Assembly: GCA_963767645.1 (NCBI GenBank)
Contig: CAVYEW010000021.1
Span: 1-64,000 of the forward strand
From: DATFDN01 sp963767645
GTDB taxonomy: Bacteria; Pseudomonadota; Alphaproteobacteria; Acetobacterales; Acetobacteraceae
DNA: 64,000 nucleotides
Direction of reading: 5' to 3'
Shown: piece after piece, positions 47,569-55,146 of the stretch
How positions within the stretch are numbered: the first letter of the stretch is position 1
How the letters are laid out: every line of letters begins with the position of its first letter
Translations under genes and position numbers: made by a program
The notes under the pieces: generated by a model
Seen by the model: the letters and a program-made list of their open reading frames with translations, nothing else
Databases searched by the model: none
Told to the model about the DNA's origin: nothing

Positions 47569-48721
47569 ATGACACGCGCGCACCGCGCTCCTATACCTGC
47601 GCCGGTGGAGCGGAAGCCTTTGCGCCGGGGCTGGACCACCGGCACATGCGCGACAGCGGCGGCCAAGGCGGCCTATGCGGCGCTGCTCGGCGGCACGTTC
47701 CCCGATCCCGTGGAGGTGCGCCTTCCGCGTGGGGAGCGCGTGGCCTTCGCGCTGGCCGAGACCGAGTGCGGCACCGGCAGCACCACCGCCGGCGTGGTCA
47801 AGGACGCAGGCGACGATCCCGACGTGACCCACGGCGCGCTGATCCGCACCACTATCCGACTTGGCGCCCCCGGCTCTGGCGTGACATTCCGCGCCGGGGC
47901 GGGCGTCGGCATTGTCACCCGCCCCGGACTGCCGTTGCCGCCCGGCGAGCCGGCGATCAACCCGATTCCTCGCCAGATGATTCGTGACGTGATCGCCGAA
48001 GTGGCGAGCGCGTACGGCGTAACGGGCGATGCCATTGTCGAGATTTCCATTCCGGGCGGCGAGGCGCTGGCATTGCACACATTGAACGGCCGGCTCGGCA
48101 TCATGGGCGGGCTGTCGATCCTGGGCACCACCGGCATTGTCGTGCCATATTCCTGCGCCGCCTGGATCGACAGCATCCAGCGCGGGATCGACGTCGCCCG
48201 CGCGAGCGGCCTCGCGCACATCGCCGGCTCTACCGGCAGCACGTCGGAAGCCGCCGTGCAGGCTCTGCACAATTTGCCGGATGCGGCGCTGATCGAGATG
48301 GGGGACTTCGTCGGCGCGATGCTGAAATACCTTCGACGCTATCCGGTTGCACGCGTCACCGTGGCCGGAGGAGTGGCGAAGATGACCAAGCTGGCACAAG
48401 GCCGGCTCGATCTGCATGCGAAGCGCGGCGAGGTCGGACCTTGTGGCGCTGGCCGATCTGGCACGCGCGCAGGGCGCTCCTCCACCGATCGCGGACCGCA
48501 TCGTGCGGGCCAACACCGTAGCCGAAGCATTCGCCGTCAGCGCCGACGTGAAGCTCGGCGATGCCATCGCCCGCGCGGCGTGGGGGGTTGCCGCCGAAAC
48601 GCTGCGCCCATGCGAAACCGAGCTGGAAATCGTGGTATTCGACCGCACCAGCACGCTGGTCGGCCGGGCGCCTTTCGCACCCGTTCACGATGCACCGCCC
48701 GGCCTGAACCGGCGGCGGTAG
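47569..48721 (+). CDS. cbiD: Cobalt-precorrin-5B C1-methyltransferase CbiD, frameshifted
   Basis: The N-terminal part has the CbiD signature RRGWTTGTCATAAAKAAYAA, FALAETECGTGSTTAGVVKD, GEPAINPIPR and GGLSILGTTGIVVPYS. After LDLHAKRGEV the frame slips; the rest (DLVALADLARAQGAPPP and the C-terminal FDRTSTLVGRAPF) is in the next frame to 48721. Dropping one G of the pair at 48436-48437 repairs it, giving about 383 residues. CbiD methylates C1 and promotes loss of the C20 fragment. Here it stands in for CobF, which is absent. The 3' end overlaps convergent cobM by 37 bases. Confidence 0.9.
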
Positions 48722-49449
48722 CCGGGATCGTACAAGGCGCTTTCGCGAAACTCCGCGGCGGCCAAGGCACGACCGACGAGCACCACGGCGGTCCGCTCAA
48801 TCGGCTCCTTGGCGATCAAAGCGGTGATCGTGGCGAGAGTGCCCCATAAGATGCGCTGATCGGGCCAGCTCGCCCGCGCCACGATTGCGACCGGACAGTC
48901 CGGGCCGTAGAGCGGGGTAAGTTCCGCGACCACGCGGTCCAGCGCATGAATTGCGAGGTGCACCGCCAAGGTCGCGCCCGTGGCGGCGAAGGCGGTCAGG
49001 GTCTCGCCGGGCGGCATCGCGGAGGCACGGCCGGAGACGCGCGTCAGCACCACACTCTGCGCGAGCTCGGGCACGGTCAGCTCTCGGCCGAGCACCGCGG
49101 CGGCGGCGGCGAAGGCGGGCACGCCGGGCGTCAGCGTATAGGGAATGCCAAGGCGTTCCAGCCTGCGGATCTGCTCGGCCATCGCGCTATAGATGGAGAG
49201 ATCGCCGGAGTGCAGCCGCGCGACATCCAACCCGCTTTCATGCGCGTGCCGGTACTCCGCCTCGATCGCGTCCAGCGTCATCGGCGCGGTATCCACCAGC
49301 CGCGCGCCGGGCGGGCAATGCGTCAGCAGCTCGGGGGCGACGATCGAGCCGGCGAACAGGCAGACCGGACATCGCGCCAACAGGTCGCGCCCGCGCACCG
49401 TAATCAGGTCGGCGGCACCTGGTCCGGCGCCAATGAAGTGAACGGTCAC
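48685..49449 (-). CDS. cobM: Precorrin-4 C11-methyltransferase
   Basis: A 254-residue SAM-dependent corrin methyltransferase. MTVHFIGAGPGAADLITVRG is the standard CobM/CbiF opening, and LHSGDLSIYSAMAEQIRRLE, TPGVPAFAAAAAVLG and LTRVSGRASAMPPGE (SAM and tetrapyrrole contacts) follow. It starts with GTG overlapping the cobE stop (GTGA) and is the last gene of cobL-cobE-cobM. Confidence 0.95.
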   Translation of the reverse strand: MTVHFIGAGPGAADLITVRGRDLLARCPVCLFAGSIVAPELLTHCPPGARLVDTAPMTLDAIEAEYRHAHESGLDVARLHSGDLSIYSAMAEQIRRLERLGIPYTLTPGVPAFAAAAAVLGRELTVPELAQSVVLTRVSGRASAMPPGETLTAFAATGATLAVHLAIHALDRVVAELTPLYGPDCPVAIVARASWPDQRILWGTLATITALIAKEPIERTAVVLVGRALAAAEFRESALYDPGYRRRFRPGGAS

Positions 49450-49817
49450 GCCGACGGCTCCTCGGCTAGGGCGCAGGTCGCCGCGCCGGCGGCGATACGC
49501 GCCAGCGTCAGCTGGCCCTTCGGACCGGATGCAGCGAGCGCGCTGCCCTCGGCGATCGAGGCATATCCTGTTGCGTGCTCAACCAGGCGCGAACGGGTCG
49601 CGCAGCGCGCCTGCGCCCGCGCGAGCGCGGCCTCGTCCACCGGGATCACCGGCAATCCCAAAATCCGCGCCGCTTCCCGCACTCCGGGTTCATCGGCCTT
49701 GAAGGCGGGCACCGCGATTGCTGCCACCTCGGTCCCCGCGCGCTTCAGCACCAGCAGAATATCGTCCGCCGAGCAGCCGCGCCGACAGCCGATGCCGGCG
49801 ATCACGCGCCCGCTCAC
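49446..49817 (-). CDS. cobE: Cobalamin biosynthesis protein CobE (CbiG C-terminal homologue)
   Basis: A 123-residue protein starting VIAGIGCRRGCSADDILLVL, the CobE/CbiG_C signature, with AGTEVAAIAVPAFKADEPGV and LARAQARCATRS later. CobE is thought to bind or hand over a corrinoid intermediate in the aerobic pathway; its exact job is not settled. GTG start overlaps the cobL stop; its own stop overlaps the cobM start. Confidence 0.9.
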   Translation of the reverse strand: MSGRVIAGIGCRRGCSADDILLVLKRAGTEVAAIAVPAFKADEPGVREAARILGLPVIPVDEAALARAQARCATRSRLVEHATGYASIAEGSALAASGPKGQLTLARIAAGAATCALAEEPSA

Positions 49818-51046
49818 GGCTTAACCGCGGCCCATTGCGTGACCGTCATCGCGGGGCGAAACGCATGCATGCGACCAACCGTGTCGAGCCGCTGCACCGA
49901 TAGCCGCGTCAACGTGCCGCCGCGCTCCCGCTGCTCTGTGAACAGCAGCGCCTCGGTCTCGATAGTGACGGCATTGACCACCATCCGCCCGCCGGCGCGC
50001 AGCGCGGTCCAGGCCGCATCCAGCACGCCCGCATCTCCTGCGCCGCCGCCGATGAACACCGCATCCGGCGCGGGCAGGCCGGCGAGTGCTTCCGGTGCCT
50101 CTCCGGTGACGACCCGCATCGCGGGTACGCCGAGGGACAGTGCGTTGCGGGCGGCACGGGCGGCGCGACCCGCATGTGCCTCGATGCCGATAGCGCGGTT
50201 CGCCGGATGACTCAGCGACCATTCGATGGCGACCGAACCCGCGCCGCAGCCGATGTCCCACAGCAATTCACCCGCGCGCGGACCCAGAGCGGCGATGGTG
50301 ACGGCACGGACCTCGCGCTTGGTGATCTGGCCGTCATGCTCGAAGGCCGTATCGGGCAATCCCGAGGCGGCCGGAACGATGCGCGCCGTCGGACCCGCGG
50401 TCACTTCGATTGCCACTAGGTTCAGCGGATCGATGTCGGCGGGCAGCTCCGAGGCGGCTGTTCCGCTCCGCACGCGCTCACGCGGGCCGCCGAGTGCCTC
50501 CAGCACGTGCATCACGCTTTGGCCGAAGCCGTACCGTTGCAGCAATTCAGCAAGCACCCGAGGCGTGGCCGCATCGGCTGAAAACGCCAGGATGCGCGCG
50601 CCCGGCTGCAGCCGGGGCAGGATCGCTTGCAGCGGACGGCCGCAGAGAGAGAGCGTCGCCACGTCCTGCAAGGCCCATCCTAGCCGCGCGCAGGCCAGCG
50701 AGAACGACGAGGGTGCGGGTATGGTCAGGATTTCCGCGATCGGGATCAGCCGCGCCAGCACGCTGCCGATGCCGTAGGAATACGGGTCGCCCGAGGCGAG
50801 CACCACGACCGGTTTGCCGCGATGAGCCAGGATGGCGGGGAAAGCATCGCTCAGCGGGCTCGGCCATTGCAGGCGCGGGCCGCGGATCAACGGCGCCGCA
50901 AGAGCGAGATGCCGCGCGCCGCCAACCACCAGATCGGCCCCGGCGACCAGGGCGCGCGCCGCTTCCGTCAGGCCCTCGACACCGTCCTCTCCAATTCCCA
51001 GGATGGAGAGCCAGCGGGGACCCCTCCCCCCGGCCCCCTCCCGCAA
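49814..51046 (-). CDS. cobL: Precorrin-6Y C5,15-methyltransferase (decarboxylating)
   Basis: A two-domain enzyme: an N-terminal C5-methyltransferase (LSILGIGEDGVEGLTEAARA, ASGDPYSYGIGSVLAR) and a C-terminal C15-methyltransferase/decarboxylase (LLWDIGCGAGSVAIEW, PDAVFIGGGAGD). The reading frame stays open far upstream, but homology begins at RWLSILGIGED. No ATG or GTG lies at that point: the N-terminus falls in an inserted inverted-repeat element. The nearest in-frame start is TTG at 51046, inside the left repeat arm, giving 410 residues; another TTG is at 51076. The exact start is therefore uncertain. Confidence 0.9.
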   Translation of the reverse strand: MREGAGGRGPRWLSILGIGEDGVEGLTEAARALVAGADLVVGGARHLALAAPLIRGPRLQWPSPLSDAFPAILAHRGKPVVVLASGDPYSYGIGSVLARLIPIAEILTIPAPSSFSLACARLGWALQDVATLSLCGRPLQAILPRLQPGARILAFSADAATPRVLAELLQRYGFGQSVMHVLEALGGPRERVRSGTAASELPADIDPLNLVAIEVTAGPTARIVPAASGLPDTAFEHDGQITKREVRAVTIAALGPRAGELLWDIGCGAGSVAIEWSLSHPANRAIGIEAHAGRAARAARNALSLGVPAMRVVTGEAPEALAGLPAPDAVFIGGGAGDAGVLDAAWTALRAGGRMVVNAVTIETEALLFTEQRERGGTLTRLSVQRLDTVGRMHAFRPAMTVTQWAAVKP

Positions 51047-51101
51047 GGGGAGGGGAGGAGGTGGATCGCACGTCAAAGCCGCCCTCCCCTTGCGGGAGGG
51101 G
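51035..51101. repeat. Long inverted repeat (20-base perfect arms) between cobL and cobK
   Basis: CCCCTCCCGCAAGGGGAGGG at 51035-51054 is the exact reverse complement of 51082-51101, with 27 bases between. Each arm is itself partly self-complementary (CCCTCCCG/AAGGGGAGGG). The element would form a very stable stem-loop in DNA or RNA. It resembles the REP-like palindromes that translate to PLPLREG and are scattered through alphaproteobacterial genomes; that comparison is from general knowledge. It occupies the cobL start region and the cobK leader. No second copy was noticed in the window. Confidence 0.85.
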
Positions 51102-51129
51102 TCGAGGCAAGAGGGGCAGCCGGCACAAG

Positions 51130-51889
51130 ATGAAGCTGCTGATCCTGGGCGGCACGACCGAGGCTTCCGCGCTCGCACGCGCCTTGGCGGATGACGCAAG
51201 AAGTCCGGGCCACAATTTCCCTCGCCGGGCGCACGCGCCACCCGGCGCCGCAGCCCCTTCCCTGCCGCATCGGCGGCTTCGGCGGCGCGGAGGGACTGGC
51301 TCGCTACTTGGCCGAGCACCGGGTCGACGCCGTGATCGACGCCACGCATCCCTTCGCGGCGCAAATGACGCACAATGCCGAAGATGCCGCATGGCTGACC
51401 GGAACGAGGTTGCTGGCGGTGCAAAGGCCGCCCTGGCGGAGGCAGCACGGTGATCACTGGATCGACGCGCCGGACATGGTCTCCGCCGCCGGCGCGCTCG
51501 GCCCGTTCCCGCGACGCGTGCTGCTCACCGTCGGGCAGAAGGACCTGGCTCCCTTCGCCGCGGCGCCCTGGCATCGCTACGTCTTGCGTTCCATCGACCC
51601 GCCGACGCCGGCCTCCCTGCCGCCAGGGACTGAGGTGATCGCCGCGCGCGGCCCGTTCGCCGAGACACAGGAACACGATCTGCTGGTGACGCGATGCATC
51701 GAGACCCTGGTCACGAAAAACTCCGGCGGCAGCGCCACGGAGGCAAAGCTTGCAGCCGCCCGTAAGCTTGGACTCCCGGTTGTCATGGTGACTCGCCCGC
51801 CGCCCCCGAGGGCGGAGACCGTCGCGACCGTTCCCGAGGCGCTGGCGTGGCTCGAGCAAGTTCATGCGACGTGCCGGCGCGGGGAGTAG
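51130..51889 (+). CDS. cobK: Precorrin-6A reductase, frameshifted near the start
   Basis: ATG 51130 begins MKLLILGGTTEASALARALA, the CobK NADPH-binding opening. After DDAR the frame slips, and the rest (VRATISLAGRTRHPAPQPLP, RIGGFGGAEGLARYLAEHRV, VIDATHPFAAQMTHNA, ITRSTRR-less C-terminal VTRPPPPRAETVATVPEALA) is one frame over. Removing one A of 51201-51202 joins them; the product is about 252 residues. CobK reduces precorrin-6A to dihydro-precorrin-6B. The 3' end overlaps convergent cobJ by 28 bases. Confidence 0.88.
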
Positions 51890-52617
51890 ATCCAAGGGAG
51901 CGCGGACGGCCGCTCGATGCGCCGGGTCATCGCGGAGCCGATCAGAATCAGCGTGCGCATGTCGGCTCGCGCCGGATCGGCATCGGCGAGCGTCGTGATC
52001 TCGATGCGTTCCTCCGGGCGAGTCACTGCGGTTGCGAACACAAGCTGCGTCGAGCCGGGCAGGATCGGGCGCAGCAAATCGAAAGCCGCGCCAAGCTGCC
52101 ACGGGCGCGCGCGCGATATCGGGTTATAGAGCGCGATGACAAACCCCACGCTTGCGGCGGCGGTCAGGCGCCGCGCGATCACCTGCCATGGTTTCAGATT
52201 ATCAGACAGGGAGATGGCACAGAAATCGTGCCCCAGCGGGGCACCGATGCGCGCAGCGGCGGCAAACATCGCGGACACTCCGGGCACGACCTCGACATCC
52301 AGGTGCCGCCACTCCGGCGGGCCAGCCTCGATCGCCTCGAATACCGCGCTCGCCATGGCGAACACACCGGCATCGCCGGACGACACCACGGCCACGATCC
52401 GTCCGCCGGCGGCGAGGCGCAACGCTTGGCGGGCACGCCCCAGCTCCTCCCGATTATCGGAGGGGTGGCACACCTGGCCAGGCGACGCCCCGATGCGCGC
52501 CAGGTACGGCCCGTATCCGACAAGCTCGGTCGCGGCCGACACGGCGGTTTCGGCCTGCGGCGTCCGCATCGCTGCTTCGCCTGGCCCGAGGCCGACAATG
52601 GACAGGCGCCCGCTCAT
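51862..52617 (-). CDS. cobJ: Precorrin-3B C17-methyltransferase
   Basis: A 251-residue SAM-dependent methyltransferase that contracts the ring. MSGRLSIVGLGPGEAAMRTP is the family start; TELVGYGPYLARIG, VVSSGDAGVFAMAS, DVEVVPGVSAMFAAAARIGA and DFCAISLSDNLKPWQVI are typical. The ATG at 52617 overlaps the cobI stop (ATGA). It is the last gene of the riboswitch-controlled operon. Confidence 0.95.
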   Translation of the reverse strand: MSGRLSIVGLGPGEAAMRTPQAETAVSAATELVGYGPYLARIGASPGQVCHPSDNREELGRARQALRLAAGGRIVAVVSSGDAGVFAMASAVFEAIEAGPPEWRHLDVEVVPGVSAMFAAAARIGAPLGHDFCAISLSDNLKPWQVIARRLTAAASVGFVIALYNPISRARPWQLGAAFDLLRPILPGSTQLVFATAVTRPEERIEITTLADADPARADMRTLILIGSAMTRRIERPSALPWIYSPRRHVA

Positions 52618-53348
52618 CGTGCCCTCTGCCGCCCCGGCACGAGCACCAGCGAGAAGTACGGGGCGTTTCTCCCGTCTATCTCTGCGAGCGGCACGATCCG
52701 CTCGCCCGCCATCGTGCCTCGCTCCACATAGATCGCGCGCTCGGCGAGGCCGGCGCGATGCAGCGCCGATACAATCTTCGGCAGATGCCGGCCCACCTTC
52801 ATGATGACGGCGGCGTCGCAGCAATCGAGATTGGCGACCAGACGATCCTCGTCCAGCGTGCCGGGAAGCACCGTCAGCACATCATCGCCGTGGGTCATCG
52901 GCGTGGCGGCGCAGGTCCAGCAGCCGCTCATGCCGGTGACGCCGGGAATGACCTCGCTCGGATAATGACGGGCCAGCCGGTCCAGCATCGCCAAGGACGA
53001 GCCATAGAAGAAGGGATCGCCTTCGCACAGCAGCGCCACATCCCGTCCCGCCTCCAGCCGCTCGGCGATGCGGACGGCCGACCGCTCATAGAAGGCACCG
53101 AGTTCCCTACCATAGCGCGGGTCGCCGACCGCGACTTCCGTGGTGAACGGGTAGTCGAGCCGCAGTTCCTCCGCCTCCACATCGATGCGCCCATCGACCA
53201 TGCTGCGCGCGATGCCCGGCCTGCCGCGCTTGGCGAAGAAGGCGATCACCGGGGTAATGGCGATGATCCGCGCCGCCTTCACCGTCATTAGCTCGGGATC
53301 ACCCGGCCCCAATCCGACAACGTAGAGCGTGCCGGGTCGGGCCATCAC
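52614..53348 (-). CDS. cobI: Precorrin-2 C20-methyltransferase
   Basis: A 244-residue SAM-dependent enzyme committing precorrin-2 to the corrin branch. Seen are GTLYVVGLGPGDPELMTVKA, LCEGDPFFYGSSLAMLDRLA, EVIPGVTGMSGCWTCAATPM and AAVIMKVGRHLPKIV. GTG at 53348 is directly followed by ATG at 53345; either could initiate. The start overlaps the cobH stop. Confidence 0.95.
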   Translation of the reverse strand: MMARPGTLYVVGLGPGDPELMTVKAARIIAITPVIAFFAKRGRPGIARSMVDGRIDVEAEELRLDYPFTTEVAVGDPRYGRELGAFYERSAVRIAERLEAGRDVALLCEGDPFFYGSSLAMLDRLARHYPSEVIPGVTGMSGCWTCAATPMTHGDDVLTVLPGTLDEDRLVANLDCCDAAVIMKVGRHLPKIVSALHRAGLAERAIYVERGTMAGERIVPLAEIDGRNAPYFSLVLVPGRQRAR

Positions 53349-53974
53349 TCCACCTCGCTGGCGAGCGCGTTCACTGCCGCCGCTGCCATGGCGCTACCGC
53401 CCTTGCGGCCCTGCACGATCGCGCACGACACCCGGCCATCTTCCGCCAGCGCCGCCTTCGCCTCCGCGGCACCGACAAAGCCGACCGGCATCCCGATCAC
53501 CGCGGCCGGAAGCGGCGCCCCGGTATCGAGCAGTTCAAGCAGCCGGAACAGGGCGGTCGGCGCGTTGCCGATTGCGACCAACGCCCCGTCCAGGCGCGGC
53601 CCCCAGAGGTCCAGCGCGGCGGCGGAACGGGTAGTGCCGAGCCGCGCGGCCAAACCCGGAACCTCCGGCACGTCCAGGGTGCAGACAATCTCGTTCCGGG
53701 CCGGCAGACGAGCGCGGGTAATGCCGTTCGCAACCATCTTCGAATCGCAGAGGATGGGCTTTCCGTCCAGCAGAGCCTGTCGGGCAAACTCGGCGAATAC
53801 TGTGGAAAACCGCAGGTCGCGCGCGATCTCCACCATGCCGCTGGCATGGATGATCCGCACCGCGATCCGCGCCTCCGCAACGGAAAACCCGGCGAGGTCC
53901 GCCTCAGCGCGGATCATCGCGAAGGACCGCGCGTAGATGGCGGCGCCGTCGCGGATGTAGTCGTACCGGCTCAT
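53345..53974 (-). CDS. cobH: Precorrin-8X methylmutase
   Basis: A 209-residue enzyme that migrates a methyl group to give hydrogenobyrinic acid. It has YIRDGAAIYARSFAMIRAEA, the catalytic His in RIIHASGMVEIARDLRF, CDSKMVANGITRARLP and VIGMPVGFVGAAEAKAAL. The ATG at 53974 overlaps the cobG stop by 4 bases. Confidence 0.96.
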   Translation of the reverse strand: MSRYDYIRDGAAIYARSFAMIRAEADLAGFSVAEARIAVRIIHASGMVEIARDLRFSTVFAEFARQALLDGKPILCDSKMVANGITRARLPARNEIVCTLDVPEVPGLAARLGTTRSAAALDLWGPRLDGALVAIGNAPTALFRLLELLDTGAPLPAAVIGMPVGFVGAAEAKAALAEDGRVSCAIVQGRKGGSAMAAAAVNALASEVE

Positions 53975-55146
53975 GGCCTCTCGCCGCAAATCAACGCGGC
54001 GGCCTGCTCGATGGTGAGGCACCGATGAAGCGGTGCGTCGCCCGTCCCTCCGTTGCGGACCAGCCCGTACCGGCCTTCCTCGCCCACCAGCGTGTACGCC
54101 GCCGTCGCGGGATGCGCGCATCCCTTGGCGCAGCCCGAGACATGCACCGTGGCATGCAGATCCGGCGACAGCACTCTCATCGCATCCGCCCGCGCGTTGA
54201 CCGAGGCGCCCGCGCAGCCAGGCCGACCGACGCAGGCGCTGATCTTCAGTCTCGGGTCCGTGGCATCGACGATCATGCCCATGGCCGCGCCCGCCTCCCG
54301 CAGCCTGATTGCATCCTGTCCCGAGACGCTCGGGATCAGGATTGCGCGCCACGGAGTTATGCGCAGCATGCCGTCTCCGAACTGGTCCGCCAGATCAACC
54401 AGACAGGCGAGAGACGCGGGGTTTGTCGTACCAAAAGGCAGCCCTAGGCCGAACGCGCCGCGCTCTCCGTCCGCGTAGGGAATCCATCCGATCGCCGACT
54501 GTGGCGAAGACCGCACCGGCATGTCCAGGCCAGCCGCGACCAATAGACGCGGCACTCCGACCTCTCCCAGAAACGCGCGCATCCGGCGGGGTGCGGGCGA
54601 ACAATGCGCGGACAGCTCAAGGAACGCGAGCGCAACCCGTACGACCCTTTCCACATGATCAGCGTGCCGCGCAGTGCCGCATACCACCCGGATATCCGCG
54701 TCGACATCGCCAAGCGGCAGTACGCCGCCGCCATCCACGCTGACGCAGAACTTGGGCGGCAGACCCGCGAAGCGCGGATCACGTGCAAGCATGTTCTCGA
54801 TCGCGGCAGCGAGGATTGCCGCATCCGGGCTCGCGCCCGGATCGTCTCCGGCAAGCGGCGAGGCGATGACCGCCCGGCGCCGCTCCACCGCCGGATCGGC
54901 GTCGGCGAGGCCGGCCGAGACCATCGCCGCCGCGAACGCTGGAACGCCAGGCGCCTGTAATCCGCGCACCTGGACCGCGCCACGGCTCGTCAGCTCGATC
55001 GCGCCATTGCCGAACCGTGCAGCCGCGCCGGCAAGCCGGCGCGCGGCACCTGCCGTCAGCCGCGCGCCCGGCGGCTTCACCCGGACAAGCAAGCCGTCGC
55101 CGCTCGGCATCGGCTCAAACACGCCGGGACACCATCCTCTCAGCAC
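53971..55146 (-). CDS. cobG: Precorrin-3B synthase (oxygen-dependent)
   Basis: A 391-residue sirohaem/Fe-S monooxygenase related to nitrite/sulfite reductases, which uses O2 to make precorrin-3B and so marks the aerobic route. RGWCPGVFEPMPSGDGLLVR is the family opening. The Fe-S/sirohaem Cys are in KISACVGRPGCAGASVNA and HVSGCAKGCAHPATAAYT. A GTG at 55146 is taken as the start; it overlaps the 3' end of cobN by 7 bases. Confidence 0.93.
   Translation of the reverse strand: MLRGWCPGVFEPMPSGDGLLVRVKPPGARLTAGAARRLAGAAARFGNGAIELTSRGAVQVRGLQAPGVPAFAAAMVSAGLADADPAVERRRAVIASPLAGDDPGASPDAAILAAAIENMLARDPRFAGLPPKFCVSVDGGGVLPLGDVDADIRVVCGTARHADHVERVVRVALAFLELSAHCSPAPRRMRAFLGEVGVPRLLVAAGLDMPVRSSPQSAIGWIPYADGERGAFGLGLPFGTTNPASLACLVDLADQFGDGMLRITPWRAILIPSVSGQDAIRLREAGAAMGMIVDATDPRLKISACVGRPGCAGASVNARADAMRVLSPDLHATVHVSGCAKGCAHPATAAYTLVGEEGRYGLVRNGGTGDAPLHRCLTIEQAAALICGERP

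Noticed and set aside
51047..52102. The long upstream continuation of the cobL frame
   Set aside because: It runs antisense through cobK and into cobJ and has no methyltransferase similarity; it is simply an open GC-rich frame.
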